A DNA stretch of 64,000 bases. Origin: Streptomyces liangshanensis (GTDB lineage: Bacteria; Actinomycetota; Actinomycetes; Streptomycetales; Streptomycetaceae). Shown here piece after piece: positions 34,955 to 44,840 of the stretch. The stretch lies in assembly GCF_011694815.1 (NCBI RefSeq), contig NZ_CP050177.1:2779001-2843000 (forward strand). The letters are read 5' to 3'. The notes under the pieces were generated by a model that was not told the DNA's origin, ran no database searches, and saw only the letters and a program-made list of their open reading frames with translations. A program made the position numbers and the translations under genes. Within the stretch, counting starts at the first letter, position 1, and each line of letters begins with the position of its first letter.

Positions 34955-37180
34955 CTAGTTCTTCGCCAACTCCCGGTCCGTAGTCGTCCGCTCAGGCGTC
35001 CCCGCCGGGGCCGACTCGCTCAGGCCGAAGCGGGTGTGGACCCTGCGGAGGAAGGGTGGGGCGTACCAGGCCGCGGGGCCCAGGAGGCGCATGGCTGCCG
35101 GGACCAGGATGCCTCGTACCGCCACCGCGTCGATCAGGATCGCCAGGCCGCTGCCCAGGCCGAACATCTGCATGAAGCTGAGCTTCGCCGTGCCGAAGGC
35201 GAAGAAGCTCACCGCCAGCAGGCACGCCGCCGCCGTCACGATGCGGCCCGTGTGGCCGAGGCCGTGCGTCACCGCGGACCTGTTGTCCTCGCCCTGGTCG
35301 TGGAGTTCCTTGATCCGGCTGGTCACGAACACCTCGTAGTCCATCGACAGGCCGAACGCGATGCAGAACATCAGCACGGTCATGGACACCTCCATCGGCT
35401 GGGCGGTGAAGCCGAGCACGGAGGAGAGGTGGCCGTCCTGGAAGATCCACGTCATGACGCCGAGGGTGGCGCCCAGGCTGAGCATGTTGAGGACCAGCGC
35501 CCGCAACGGCTGCACCACACTGCCGGTGAAGAGGAAGAGGAGGACGAAGGTGGTGACGGCCACCAACGCCACGGCGAGCGGGAGTTGGCCGCCGATCGAC
35601 GTCTTGGAGTCGACCAGTTCGGCGTCGACTCCGCCCACCAGCGGGTGCGTTCCGGCGGGCGGGGCGACCGCCCGTACCGTCCCCACCAGGCTCTGGGCCT
35701 CGGCCGACTTCGGGGCCAGGGAGCTGACCACGCTGAGCTGTTGGGCGTCCGGGCGGCCCAGGTGGGACGCCGCGGGGCCCGCCGTCCCCGAACGCCCCTC
35801 GGTGTACGCCCCCCCGCTCGTCTCGACGCGGATGACGCCCTGGAGCGAGGACAGTTCGGTCGCGTACGACGCCAACGGGGCCTGGCCCAGCGGCTCGTCG
35901 ATGACGATCCGCAGCGCCGCGTCGTCGTTGCCGTTGAACTTCTCCCGCAGCACCGACGACACCTGGCGGCTCTCCGCCGAGTCCGGCAGCACCCGTTCGT
36001 CCGGCGTGCCGAAGGTGATGCCGAGCAGCGGGCTCGCGGCCAGCAGCAGGACGGCGAGTACGGGGAGCGCGGTGAGCGCGGGCCGCCGCATGACCGTGCC
36101 GGCCAGCCGGCCCCACAGCGGCGCCCGCCCGCCGTCCGGGCGCGGCTTGTTCCCCCACGGCATGCGCCCGCTGTTGACCCGGTGGCCCAGGACGGCGAAC
36201 AGCGCCGGCATGACGAACAGCGTGCTCAGCGCGGCGATGACCACCACGCCGATCCCCGCGTAGCCGAACGACCGCAGGAAGTACTGCGGGAACACCAGCA
36301 GCGCCGCCAGCGCCGCCGCCACGGTCGCGGCGGAGAAGGCGACCGTACGGCCCGCCGTGCTCACCGTCCGCCGCACGGCGTCGTCCACGCTCGCCCCCGT
36401 CGCGAGCTGCTCACGGAAGCGGCTGATCATCAACAGGGCGTAGTCGATGCCCAGTCCGAGTCCCAGCGCCGTCGTCAGGTTGACCGCGAAGACGGAGACG
36501 TCGGTGACGCTGCCGAGCACGAACAGCTCCGCGAACGTGCCCGCGATGGCGATGAGTCCGATCGCCAGCGGCAGCAGGGCGGCGACCGCGCTGCCGAAGA
36601 CGAGGAGGAGCAGGACGAGCGTGAGCGGTACGGCGATGGCCTCGGCCAGCAGGAGATCCTCGGCCGACTGCGTACCCATCTCGCTGGTCACGGCCGCGGC
36701 GCCGCCCGCCCGGACCGTGAGCGCGTCCTTGTACGGCCCCCGGTACGCGTCGATGACGGCCTTCGCGTTCTCGTCCCGCTCGATGCCGTCGCCCTTCACG
36801 TGGGCGAGGACCACGGCTTCGCGGCCGTCCTCGGACAGGAGGTCGGGACTGGACGTGTCCCAGTACGAGATGACGTTGTCGAGGTTCCGCTCCTTCTTGA
36901 GGTCCGCCGCCAGGGCCCGGCCGCTCGCCTCCGCGGCGGGGGCGTCGACGCGGCCTTCGGGGGTACGGACCAGCAGGACCAGGTTCGTCTCCCCGCCGAA
37001 CTTCTTGTCGAGGACCTCCTTGGCGCGGGAGGACCCGGAGGCCGGGTCGTCGTAGCCGCCTCCCAGCAACGTGCCGAACGCGCCCGCGCCCAGGACGCCC
37101 ATGAGGGCCACAGCCACGACGGCGACGATGAGTACCAGCCGGGAACGGCGAATCGCCAGCTCGGCTATGCGTTCGAACAC
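34955..37180 (-). CDS. MMPL-family (RND-like) membrane transporter
   Basis: 741 residues with the MMPL arrangement: one helix at the start (RLVLIVAVVAVALMGVLGAG), an extracytoplasmic loop, a block of five or six helices (LLLVFGSAVAALLPLAIGLI, LTTALGLGLGIDYALLMISR with the conserved GxDY), and a repeat of the same plan from about residue 385 (FCIAFGLSMDYEVFVTSRI). MMPL proteins export lipids or hydrophobic compounds using proton motive force. It is divergent from the TetR gene at 37393, which most likely represses it. Confidence 0.93.
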   Translation of the reverse strand: MFERIAELAIRRSRLVLIVAVVAVALMGVLGAGAFGTLLGGGYDDPASGSSRAKEVLDKKFGGETNLVLLVRTPEGRVDAPAAEASGRALAADLKKERNLDNVISYWDTSSPDLLSEDGREAVVLAHVKGDGIERDENAKAVIDAYRGPYKDALTVRAGGAAAVTSEMGTQSAEDLLLAEAIAVPLTLVLLLLVFGSAVAALLPLAIGLIAIAGTFAELFVLGSVTDVSVFAVNLTTALGLGLGIDYALLMISRFREQLATGASVDDAVRRTVSTAGRTVAFSAATVAAALAALLVFPQYFLRSFGYAGIGVVVIAALSTLFVMPALFAVLGHRVNSGRMPWGNKPRPDGGRAPLWGRLAGTVMRRPALTALPVLAVLLLAASPLLGITFGTPDERVLPDSAESRQVSSVLREKFNGNDDAALRIVIDEPLGQAPLASYATELSSLQGVIRVETSGGAYTEGRSGTAGPAASHLGRPDAQQLSVVSSLAPKSAEAQSLVGTVRAVAPPAGTHPLVGGVDAELVDSKTSIGGQLPLAVALVAVTTFVLLFLFTGSVVQPLRALVLNMLSLGATLGVMTWIFQDGHLSSVLGFTAQPMEVSMTVLMFCIAFGLSMDYEVFVTSRIKELHDQGEDNRSAVTHGLGHTGRIVTAAACLLAVSFFAFGTAKLSFMQMFGLGSGLAILIDAVAVRGILVPAAMRLLGPAAWYAPPFLRRVHTRFGLSESAPAGTPERTTTDRELAKN

Positions 37181-37392
37181 GCCCGATCTCCTTCGAATTC
37201 GATGTATGTACGGTGAAAACGGCGCGCGACAGCCCGAGTTGGCGTGCAGGGGGGCCGGCGTGGAAGAGGGGCGCGGTGTCGCGTTCCTCGTTGTCGCCGT
37301 GAACGACGTTAGCCACGGCTCAGCAGATTTGGCAGTGTTAGATTTTCCTCACACCCTGACGCTGCCGGGCGCCGGCGTCGTACGGTCGTCCC

Positions 37393-38139
37393 ATGCCCGC
37401 AGAGGAACACCCCCCGGCCTCCCCGCCCGCCGCCCCGCCCTCCCTCCGCGAACGCCGCCGGGCCGCGGCCACGCAGGAGATCCTGGACGCGGCGGAAGGC
37501 CACATCACCGAACACGGGCCCGCGGCGCTGTCGTTGAGGGCCGTGGCCCGCGGCCTCGGCATGACCGTCCAGGCGCTCTACCACTACTTCCCGAGCCGGG
37601 ACGCACTCGTCACCGCGCTCGTCACCAAGGGGTACGACGACCTCGCCGCCGCCGTACAGGCCGCGGTCGACACGGCGCCGCCCCACTCCCCAGTACCGCG
37701 CCTGGTGACGGCCGCCGAGGGCTACCGCCGCTGGGCCATCGCCCACCCCGAACGCTTCCAGCTCCTGTACGGCACCCCGCTACGGGACTACGCGGCCCCC
37801 GCCGAAGGCCCCACCACCCAGGCCACGCGGCGCATGAGCGCCATCTTCGAACGCGAGATGTTCGACGGCTTCACCGAGGCGCAACTCGCGGCGATCGACA
37901 CCGCCACGCTCTCGCCGTCCCTGCACACCTACCTCGCCCAGCTCCCGCACTTCGGCGAGGGACCTCTCCCCCCACCCGCGACCGCACTCCTGATGAGCGC
38001 CTGGGGCCACCTGCACGGCCTGGTCGTCCTGGAGGTGTTCGGCCACACGTCGTTCCTCGGCGACCACCAGGCCGAGATCTTCCGCATGGCGATGGAGAAC
38101 CTCCTCACGGACCTCCACCACCGCATCCCGCCGCCCTGA
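37393..38139 (+). CDS. TetR-family regulator with WHG-type C-terminal domain
   Basis: 248 residues. A Pro-rich leader is followed by the TetR helix-turn-helix (ATQEILDAAEGHITEHG, ALSLRAVARGLGMTVQAL, YHYFPSRDALVTALV). The C-terminal region with YRRWAIAHPERFQLLYGTPL is typical of the TetR_C_13/WHG subgroup. It is 212 bp from the divergent MMPL exporter; the intergenic DNA contains AACGACGTT and AT-rich GTGTTAGATTTTCC words that may hold the operator. Confidence 0.92.
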   Translation: MPAEEHPPASPPAAPPSLRERRRAAATQEILDAAEGHITEHGPAALSLRAVARGLGMTVQALYHYFPSRDALVTALVTKGYDDLAAAVQAAVDTAPPHSPVPRLVTAAEGYRRWAIAHPERFQLLYGTPLRDYAAPAEGPTTQATRRMSAIFEREMFDGFTEAQLAAIDTATLSPSLHTYLAQLPHFGEGPLPPPATALLMSAWGHLHGLVVLEVFGHTSFLGDHQAEIFRMAMENLLTDLHHRIPPP

Positions 38140-38162
38140 ACATCACCACGCCACAAGGGCGT

Positions 38163-38768
38163 TCACCGAACCCACGGATCCGACCACCGGGCAACCAGTT
38201 CACCATCCGCCCCCGGCACCACACCCTGAAGGAACGCGACACCGGCATCGCCTTCCTCGGGCCAGCCGAAGACCCCGAATTCGTCGCCCGGAGGCAACTC
38301 GTCCTCGCCCGGCAAGGGAATCCCCTCCCCACACACCACCGTGCGGAGCGCCACGCCGCCCGACCGCACGAAGACCACAACACGCTGATCGTCGTCAGCA
38401 CTCGTCGATTCCACGGCCCGCGGTAGCGCACTCCGCGCCGCCCAGCGCGTCTCCACGCCGAGGAAGGCGGTGACCAAGGACTGCCGCCTCACCGAGCCGG
38501 CCACGGGCAAGAGGCCGCCGTCCTCCACGAGATACCACCGGTGCCCATAGGCCCCGTGCGCCCACCGTTCCAGGACAAGCGTCGGCGCGCCGCCCACCGC
38601 GGCCCGTCCCCGCTCTCCAGCAGGGCCGGGCTCGTGCCGTGCCGCAGGTCCTCCCCGGAGCAGCCGCAAGCCCGCCGCCAGGTCGACCACCCGCCCGTCG
38701 TGCATCTCCCCGAGCCACGACGGCTCGGGCGCGTTCAGGAAGACGTGCCGCAGGGCGAAGCGATCCAC
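38163..38768 (-). CDS. Unknown protein convergent with TetR
   Basis: 201 residues from a probable GTG start without a good ribosome site. There is no membrane segment or recognisable motif. Segments such as WLGEMHDGRVVDLAAGLRLL and YGHRWYLVEDGGLLPVAG have normal protein composition and codon bias for this genome. The start could be further upstream or downstream. I cannot assign a family. Confidence 0.55.
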   Translation of the reverse strand: MDRFALRHVFLNAPEPSWLGEMHDGRVVDLAAGLRLLRGGPAARHEPGPAGERGRAAVGGAPTLVLERWAHGAYGHRWYLVEDGGLLPVAGSVRRQSLVTAFLGVETRWAARSALPRAVESTSADDDQRVVVFVRSGGVALRTVVCGEGIPLPGEDELPPGDEFGVFGWPEEGDAGVAFLQGVVPGADGELVARWSDPWVR

Positions 38769-38849
38769 GCCGACAGCCCTGGCCAGCAGCTCGATCGCCG
38801 AGATGTACAGATCGAAGCGGTCACCGGTGGATCATCCCCCGGACATGGG

Positions 38850-38894
38850 AAAGCCCCCGCCGGCCGTCGGATCACGCGGGCCGGGCGGGGGTTT
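38850..38894. terminator. Bidirectional-looking terminator after PEPCK
   Basis: Left arm AAAGCCCCCGCCGGCC and right arm GGCCGGGCGGGGGTTT pair over about 15 bp with one bulge, with a 12-base loop. Read leftward the stem is followed by CTTTCCC, so it terminates the PEPCK transcript just 9 bp after the stop. Confidence 0.85.
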
Positions 38895-38902
38895 CGGCGG
38901 CG

Positions 38903-40771
38903 TCAGGTGAGGCGGTTGATCAGGGCGTCGTACTCGTCCCACAGGGCCTTCGGGGTGTGGTCGCCGAAGGTGTTGAGGTGGGCGGGGATCAGGGACGCCT
39001 CGTCGCGCCAGACCTCCTTGTCGACCGAGAGGAGGAAGTCAAGCTGGGAGGAGGAGAGTTCGAGGCCCTCCGTGTCCAGGGACGCGCGCGTCGGGAGGAT
39101 GCCGATGGGGGTTTCCACGCCCTCCGCCGTGCCCTCCAGGCGCTCCACGATCCACTTCAGGACCCGGCTGTTCTCCCCGAAGCCCGGCCACACGAAGTGA
39201 CCGTCGTCGTCCTTGCGGAACCAGTTCACGTAGTAGATCTTCGGCAGCAGCTCCGGGTCCTTGTCCTCGGCCACCTCCAGCCAATGGGCCATGTAGTCAC
39301 CCATGTTGTAGCCGCAGAACGGCAGCATCGCGAACGGGTCGCGGCGCAGTTCGCCGACCTTGCCCTCGGCCGCCGCCGTCTTCTCGGAGGCCACGTTCGC
39401 GCCCAGGAAGACGCCGTGCCGCCAGTCGAAGGACTCCGTCACCAGGGGTACGGCGGAGGCGCGGCGCCCGCCGAACAGGATCGCCGAGATCGGTACGCCC
39501 CGGGGGTCCTCCCACTCGGGCGCGATGATCGGGCACTGGCCCGCCGGGACGGTGAAGCGGGCGTTGGGGTGGGCGGCCGGGGTGCCCGACTCCGGCGTCC
39601 AGTCGTTGCCCTTCCAGTCCGTGAGGTGCGCGGGCGCCTCCTCGGTCATGCCCTCCCACCAGACGTCACCGTCGTCCGTGAGCGCCACGTTCGTGAAGAC
39701 CGAGTTGCCCCACAGCGTCTTCATCGCGTTGGCGTTGGTGTGCTCGCCCGTCCCCGGCGCGACGCCGAAGAAGCCGGCCTCCGGGTTGATCGCGTACAGC
39801 CTGCCGTCCTCGCCGAACCGCATCCACGCGATGTCGTCGCCGATGGTCTCCACCGTCCAGCCGGGGACGGTCGGCTCCAGCATGGCGAGGTTCGTCTTGC
39901 CGCACGCGGACGGGAACGCCGCCGCCACGTACTTCGACTCCCCCCGGGGCGGGGTGAGTTTGAGGATGAGCATGTGCTCCGCGAGCCAACCCTCGTCGCG
40001 TGCCATGACGGAGGCGATGCGCAGCGCGTAACACTTCTTGCCCAGCAGGGCGTTGCCGCCGTAGCCGGAGCCGTACGACCAGATCTCGCGGTCCTCGGGG
40101 AAGTGCGAGATGTACTTGGTGGTGTTGCACGGCCACGGCACGTCCGCCTCGCCGGGGGCGAGCGGCGCGCCCAGCGTGTGGACGGCCTTGACGAAGTCGC
40201 CGTCCTCGCCCAGCTCCTGGAGGACGGCACCGCCCATGCGGGTCATCGTGCGCATGGAGACGGCGACGTACGCGGAGTCCGTGATCTCGACGCCCATGGC
40301 GGAGAGCGGCGACCCGATCGGGCCCATGCAGAAGGGGACGACGTACATCGTCCTGCCGCGCATCGCGCCGCGGAAGATGCCCTCCTCGCCGGCGAAGAGG
40401 TCGCGCATCTCGGCGGGGGCCTTCCAGTGGTTGGTCGGGCCCGCGTCCTCCTCCTTCTCGGAGCAGATGAACGTACGGTCCTCGACGCGCGCCACGTCGG
40501 ACGGGTCCGAGGCGGCGTAGTACGAGTTCGGCCGCTTGACGGCGTCGAGTTCGGTGAAGGTGCCCGCCGCGACGAGCTCGCCGCACAGGCGCTCGTACTC
40601 GGCCTCGGAACCGTCGCACCAGACCACCCGGTCGGGCTCGGTGAGGGCGGCGATCTCCCGCACCCAGCGGTTCAGCTCGCGGTGGGGGGAGGGGGAGGCG
40701 GGGGTGCCGGGGGCTGACGTGCTCGGTGCCGTTGTCGGGAAGGTGGAGGGAGCCGCGATGTCGCGCGCCAC
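38903..40771 (-). CDS. pckG: GTP-dependent phosphoenolpyruvate carboxykinase
   Basis: 622 residues. It converts oxaloacetate and GTP to PEP, GDP and CO2, the entry step of gluconeogenesis. Kinase motif 1a (ACGKTN) lies at 289-294, preceded by [11 protein letters not shown]; the metal site [18 protein letters not shown] and GDDIAWM, the GTP-specific stretch [20 protein letters not shown], and [14 protein letters not shown] near the C-terminus are all intact. Length is normal for the GTP class. The GTG start has TTTAGGAG six bases upstream. The first 30 residues are Pro/Ser/Thr-rich and non-conserved. Confidence 0.97.
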   Translation of the reverse strand: MARDIAAPSTFPTTAPSTSAPGTPASPSPHRELNRWVREIAALTEPDRVVWCDGSEAEYERLCGELVAAGTFTELDAVKRPNSYYAASDPSDVARVEDRTFICSEKEEDAGPTNHWKAPAEMRDLFAGEEGIFRGAMRGRTMYVVPFCMGPIGSPLSAMGVEITDSAYVAVSMRTMTRMGGAVLQELGEDGDFVKAVHTLGAPLAPGEADVPWPCNTTKYISHFPEDREIWSYGSGYGGNALLGKKCYALRIASVMARDEGWLAEHMLILKLTPPRGESKYVAAAFPSACGKTNLAMLEPTVPGWTVETIGDDIAWMRFGEDGRLYAINPEAGFFGVAPGTGEHTNANAMKTLWGNSVFTNVALTDDGDVWWEGMTEEAPAHLTDWKGNDWTPESGTPAAHPNARFTVPAGQCPIIAPEWEDPRGVPISAILFGGRRASAVPLVTESFDWRHGVFLGANVASEKTAAAEGKVGELRRDPFAMLPFCGYNMGDYMAHWLEVAEDKDPELLPKIYYVNWFRKDDDGHFVWPGFGENSRVLKWIVERLEGTAEGVETPIGILPTRASLDTEGLELSSSQLDFLLSVDKEVWRDEASLIPAHLNTFGDHTPKALWDEYDALINRLT

Positions 40772-40905
40772 GATTGCTCCTAAAGGAGGGATTTGAGTTG
40801 TCTGCCCCGTGGGGGCCTCGACCCGGACGCCTTCGTAGCCCGCTCATCCGGTGCCGACCGCACTCATTTGATCATCCGACGATAGCGCCCATCTGTCCAT
40901 AGGGC

Positions 40906-40917
40906 CTCACATGTGAG
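40906..40917. promoter_or_regulatory. 12-bp palindrome upstream of PEPCK and trhA
   Basis: CTCACATGTGAG is a perfect 12-bp dyad in the 233-bp divergent region between pckG and trhA. The core resembles a CRP-like half-site pair pushed together, which would suit a carbon-regulated pckG, but this is only a shape resemblance. Confidence 0.4.
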
Positions 40918-40976
40918 CATGACCACTGCGCCAGGGCCCGCCACCGCCCGCACGACCGTTTTGTACCGAAACGTAA

Positions 40977-40992
40977 CCTACGGTGGCGTAGG
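40977..40992. promoter_or_regulatory. Inverted repeat just before trhA
   Basis: CCTACG-GTGG-CGTAGG is a perfect 6-bp inverted repeat ending 12 bp before the trhA start, overlapping where its promoter or leader must be. It may be an operator or a small leader hairpin that affects translation. Confidence 0.45.
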
Positions 40993-41004
40993 TAGCATGA
41001 CCGT

Positions 41005-41718
41005 ATGACTCCCGCCGCGCCCGACTCCTTCGCGAACCCGCCGCAACCCGAAGGGGGACCGGTCGAGATCCAGCTGCCGAGCCCGGTCAAGCCCAAGCTG
41101 CGCGGCTGGCTGCACGCGGGCATGTTCCCGGCCGTCCTGGTCGCGGGAGTGACCCTGATCGTCCTGACCGACTCGGTGCGGGCCCGGGTCGCCTGCGGGG
41201 TGTACGTCCTGACGGCCTGTCTCCTCTTCGGCGTCAGCGCCATATACCACCGGGGTACGTGGGGGCCGCGCGGCGAGGCCGTCCTGCGCCGGCTCGACCA
41301 CGCCAACATCTTCCTGATCATCGCGGGCACCTACACCCCGCTGACCATGCTGCTCCTGCCCGACGCGTCGGGCCGCGTGCTGCTCTGGGCGGTCTGGATC
41401 GCCGCGCTGGCCGGCATAGCCTTCCGGGTGTTCTGGGTCGGCGCCCCGCGCTGGCTGTACACCCCCTGCTACATCGCGCTCGGCTGGGCGGCCGTCTTCT
41501 TCCTGCCCGACTTCATGCGCGCCGGCGGCATCGCCGTCCTCGTCCTGGTGATCGTCGGCGGAGTCCTCTACAGCGCGGGCGGGGTCATCTACGGCCTCAA
41601 GCGCCCCAACCCGTCACCGCGCTGGTTCGGCTTCCACGAGGTGTTCCACTCCCTCACCCTGGCGGCCTTCATCGTGCACTTCATCGGGATCGCGCTGGTG
41701 GCGTACGAGTACTCCTGA
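41005..41718 (+). CDS. trhA: Hemolysin III/TrhA-family membrane protein
   Basis: 237 residues with seven hydrophobic segments and the PAQR-family pattern: SAIYHRG after helix 2, LDHANIFLIIAGTYTPL with the conserved Asp-His, and GFHEVFHSLTLAAFIVHFI near the C-terminus giving the metal His ligands. TrhA proteins influence membrane energetics and fluidity, and haemolysis is only historical naming. No clear ribosome site precedes ATG 41005, so the mRNA may have a very short leader. A strong hairpin follows the stop. Confidence 0.93.
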   Translation: MTPAAPDSFANPPQPEGGPVEIQLPSPVKPKLRGWLHAGMFPAVLVAGVTLIVLTDSVRARVACGVYVLTACLLFGVSAIYHRGTWGPRGEAVLRRLDHANIFLIIAGTYTPLTMLLLPDASGRVLLWAVWIAALAGIAFRVFWVGAPRWLYTPCYIALGWAAVFFLPDFMRAGGIAVLVLVIVGGVLYSAGGVIYGLKRPNPSPRWFGFHEVFHSLTLAAFIVHFIGIALVAYEYS

Positions 41719-41751
41719 CCGGCACCGCGTACTCCACCATCGCGGTGCCGG
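41719..41751. terminator. Hairpin directly after trhA stop
   Basis: A perfect 11-bp stem, CCGGCACCGCG (41719-41729) with CGCGGTGCCGG (41741-41751), has an 11-base loop and begins on the base after the trhA stop codon. It ends only 12 bp before the TetR start, so it may also set the TetR leader. Confidence 0.8.
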
Positions 41752-41763
41752 ACAATGGGGATC

Positions 41764-42387
41764 ATGGCCGCCTCCGCACCTGACCCGCTCCACGACCACC
41801 CGCCGCGCCCCGGCCTCCGCGAGCGCAAGAAGCTCAGGACCAGGAGCGCGATCCGCCGGGCCACGTACCGGCTCATCGCCGAGCAGGGGTACGAGGCGAC
41901 CACCGTCGAGCAGATCGCGGAGGCGGCGGAGGTCTCCCCCTCCACGGTCTCCCGCTACTTCCCGGCCAAGGAGGACATCGTCCTCTCCCACGGGTACGGG
42001 ACGGTCCTGGCGGCCGCGCTGCGGGCGCGGCCCGCGGGGGAGGCGCCCCTGGACTCGCTGCGGTACGTCACGACCGACGCCCTCCGCACCCTCCTCGCCG
42101 AACGGCCCGACGCGCTGGTCCGGCGCGCCCGGCTGATGGTGGAGGTCCCCGCGATCCGCGCCCGGACGGCCGAGAGCCGGGCGGTGACGGGCGGGCTGCT
42201 CGCGGACGTCCTCGCCGAGCGGACCGGGCGGGAGCCCGGGGACCTGGAGCTGCGCGTCCTCACGGTGGCGGTGCTGGGCGCGCTGGCCGAGGTGAACCTG
42301 TACTGGGGCGAGCGTGACTGCCGGGACGACCTGCTCGGTCTGGTCGACCGGGCGTTCGACACGCTGGAGAGTCGGCTGCGGGTGTGA
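41764..42387 (+). CDS. TetR-family regulator
   Basis: 207 residues from ATG 41764 (GGGGATC upstream); ATG 41755 would add three residues. The DNA-binding domain is clear (RSAIRRATYRLIAEQGYEAT, VEQIAEAAEVSPSTVSRYF, PAKEDIVLSH). The C-terminal ligand domain resembles the common actinobacterial TetR_C_17 type (LRYVTTDALRTLLAERPDAL). The nearest other genes are trhA upstream and the convergent oxidoreductase, so the target is uncertain. Confidence 0.9.
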   Translation: MAASAPDPLHDHPPRPGLRERKKLRTRSAIRRATYRLIAEQGYEATTVEQIAEAAEVSPSTVSRYFPAKEDIVLSHGYGTVLAAALRARPAGEAPLDSLRYVTTDALRTLLAERPDALVRRARLMVEVPAIRARTAESRAVTGGLLADVLAERTGREPGDLELRVLTVAVLGALAEVNLYWGERDCRDDLLGLVDRAFDTLESRLRV

Positions 42388-42397
42388 GGCGTACGTG

Positions 42398-42429
42398 TCC
42401 GGTCCGGGCCAGGTTGGTCCCGGACCGGA
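42398..42429. terminator. Hairpin between convergent TetR and oxidoreductase genes
   Basis: TCCGGTCCGGG (42398-42408) pairs perfectly with CCCGGACCGGA (42419-42429) around a 10-base loop. The position between two convergent stops fits a bidirectional terminator. Confidence 0.82.
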
Positions 42430-42458
42430 TCAGGCGTGCGCCCCCACCCACCCCGTCC

Positions 42459-44840
42459 TCACTCCCCCAGCGCCGCCTTCACCCGCTCCGGGCTCAGCGG
42501 CAGGGAGCGGATACGTTTCCCCGTGGCGGCGAACACCGCGTTCGCGAGCGCGCCCGGGATCGTCCCGATGGTGGGCTCGCCGCCGCCGAGCGGCGGCTTG
42601 TCCGGGCGGTTGATCAGAATCGTCTCGACCACGGGAATCTCGTCGAAGCGCAACACCTCGTACTGCGGCGTCGGGTTGAAGGAGTTGGACTCCCACACCA
42701 CCGACGTGACGCGGTCGGCGGTGTAGCGGACCTCCTCCTTCAGCGTCCGGCTCACCCCCTGCATCACGTTGCCCTCGATCTGGTTCCGCAGCCCGTCCGG
42801 GTTGACGATCAGCCCGCAGTCATGGGCCACGACCACCCGCCGCACCCGCACCCGCCCCGTCCCGAGGTCCACCTCCACCTCCGCGTAGGCGGCGGCGTAC
42901 GCGTCATGGACCTCGTACTGCTGGAAGGCCACGCCCGCCCCCACGCCCGCCGTGCCGCGCGGCCGGTCGCGCCACAGGCTCCGCAGCGCGCGGCACACGG
43001 CGACGGCCCGCGGGTCGGGCAGGGACGCGATCCTCAGCTCCAGCGGGTCGTGGCCGCCCGCGTGCGCCATCTCGTCGAAGAACGACTCGTTGGCGAAGTT
43101 GTTGGAGAAGCCGCCCAGCGAGCGGAGCGACGAGGTGCGCGGCAGGCGGTAGACGAGCGGGCCGGCCGGCACGCCCGCCGGGGTGCCGGTGGTCTCGAAC
43201 GGCTTCACCAACCGGGCCTCCACCCGCTGGGGGAAGCCGTACGTCACGGGCGCGTTGCGGCCCGAGTTGTTGACCGAGGACTGCGGCAGCGCGGCGGGCA
43301 GCCGGCCGGTGAGCGCCCCGGCCAGCAAGGTCCCGGAGTTGCCCTGCTGGGGGCGGCTGCTCGCCGGGACGGCGTAGAAGCGGTGGGACCAGGCCGTGAT
43401 GCCGTCGGGCCCCAGGGCCCCTCGCATGTCGTGGGCCTGGGCGCCGCCGAGGGGCTCCCAGGCGTGTTCGTTCTGGCGTGTCCACTGGACCTGTACGGGG
43501 CGGCGCGCCGCCCGGGACAGCAGGACGGCGTCCGCGGCGGCGTCGTCGGCCCCGTTGTGGCCGTAGCAGCCGGAGGCCTCCTCGAAGAGGATCCGCACCC
43601 GCTCCGGCCCGATGCCCAGCAGGTGGGCGAGCGAGCCGCGGAGATTGGTCACGTTCTGCGAACTCGCCCACACCGTCACCTGGATCCCGGTCTCCGGGTC
43701 AGGACTCTCCCGTACGTCGGCGACCGCGCTCGACGCGCCCATCGCCCCGTGCATGTGGAACGGCGTGAAGTACTCGGCGGTCAGGACGGTGTCCGCCGCG
43801 TCGAAGACCGGGTCCACCCCGCCGTCCTGTTCGAGCACGGTCCGGTAGTGGTTGGCCGGGTCGCGCAGGGCGGTGGCCAGCTCGGCCTGCGGGATGAGCG
43901 GGGGTCCCGGCGTCCACGCGACGGTGATCCCGGTCGCGGGGGCCGCCGCGCGGGCCGCCGCCCACTCCGACTCGGCGACGACGCCGACGAAGCGGCCTTC
44001 GCGCACCACGGCGACGAACCCGGGGACGGCCTGCGCGCGGGCGAGCTGCCCCACGACGGGGTCGGTCGCGTTACGGCCCGGCGGCCTGACGACGCGTCCG
44101 TACAGCATCCCGGGAAGGCGCAGGTCCGAGAGGTAGCGGAAGCGTCCGTCCAGCTTGCCCGGGAGTTCGACCCGGCGGACCGACCTGCCGACCACGCGGT
44201 AGTCGCCGGTCGGGACGAGGGGCGCGGTGGCGTCGAGCGGAACGACGTCGACACCGGATTCCAGGAGCCGGCGGTACGACACGCTCCTGACGTCCTGGCC
44301 CGTGCTTCCCGCCTCCCGGTCGGCGCTCCCCGCCTCGCGGCCCGAGCGCACCCGGAACGACCCGTTCTCCGCGGTCAACCGGTCGGCGGGCACGTCGAGA
44401 TGCGCCGCGGCCCGCCGCAGCAACTCCCGGTAGGCGGTGGCCGCCGCCTGCCGCAGTTCGATGCCGCCTTCCTGGAGGCTCTTCGAGCCGGTCGTGCCCT
44501 CCTGGCTCACGCTCAGCAGTGTGTCGCCCTGCACGTACGCCACGTCGGCCACGTCGAGCCGCAGTTCCTCGACCACCATCTGGGTCAGGGCCGTACGGAT
44601 GCCGGTGCCCAGTTCGACCTTTCCGCTGTACACCGTGATCCGGTCGGCCGTCAGCACGAGCCACGATTCGCGCGCCGCCGGTGCGCTTCCCTCGGCGCGG
44701 ACCCGGACGAGCCCCTTTTCCCCGGGGGCGGCCGCCGCGGCGGATTCCCGCGCGGAGGGCTGGAAGGAGAAGGCGACCACCAGCGCGCCCGTACCCGAGA
44801 GAAAGCCGCGCCGGCTCAATGTGCGCACGGTGTCGGTCAC
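42459..44840 (-). CDS. Exported molybdopterin-binding oxidoreductase large subunit (IorB/xanthine-dehydrogenase-like)
   Basis: 793 residues from GTG 44840. A twin-arginine signal (LSRRGFLSGTGALVVAFSF) starts the protein, so the folded holoenzyme should be exported by Tat. Segments such as KVELGTGIRTALTQMVVEEL, TGSKSLQEGGIELRQAAATA, MHGAMGASSAVADV, VWASSQNVTNLRGSLAHLLG, EEASGCYGHNGADDAAADA and GLIVNPDGLRNQIEGNVMQG are the cofactor-binding blocks of isoquinoline 1-oxidoreductase beta type proteins. It oxidises an aldehyde or N-heterocycle by hydroxylation. It overlaps the 2Fe-2S subunit gene by GTGA. No FAD subunit is adjacent. Confidence 0.9.
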   Translation of the reverse strand: MTDTVRTLSRRGFLSGTGALVVAFSFQPSARESAAAAAPGEKGLVRVRAEGSAPAARESWLVLTADRITVYSGKVELGTGIRTALTQMVVEELRLDVADVAYVQGDTLLSVSQEGTTGSKSLQEGGIELRQAAATAYRELLRRAAAHLDVPADRLTAENGSFRVRSGREAGSADREAGSTGQDVRSVSYRRLLESGVDVVPLDATAPLVPTGDYRVVGRSVRRVELPGKLDGRFRYLSDLRLPGMLYGRVVRPPGRNATDPVVGQLARAQAVPGFVAVVREGRFVGVVAESEWAAARAAAPATGITVAWTPGPPLIPQAELATALRDPANHYRTVLEQDGGVDPVFDAADTVLTAEYFTPFHMHGAMGASSAVADVRESPDPETGIQVTVWASSQNVTNLRGSLAHLLGIGPERVRILFEEASGCYGHNGADDAAADAVLLSRAARRPVQVQWTRQNEHAWEPLGGAQAHDMRGALGPDGITAWSHRFYAVPASSRPQQGNSGTLLAGALTGRLPAALPQSSVNNSGRNAPVTYGFPQRVEARLVKPFETTGTPAGVPAGPLVYRLPRTSSLRSLGGFSNNFANESFFDEMAHAGGHDPLELRIASLPDPRAVAVCRALRSLWRDRPRGTAGVGAGVAFQQYEVHDAYAAAYAEVEVDLGTGRVRVRRVVVAHDCGLIVNPDGLRNQIEGNVMQGVSRTLKEEVRYTADRVTSVVWESNSFNPTPQYEVLRFDEIPVVETILINRPDKPPLGGGEPTIGTIPGALANAVFAATGKRIRSLPLSPERVKAALGE

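Noticed and set aside
40961..40998. TTGTAC plus TAGCAT as a promoter for trhA
   Set aside because: The spacing of about 26 bp is too long for a sigma-70-type promoter, so I did not annotate it.
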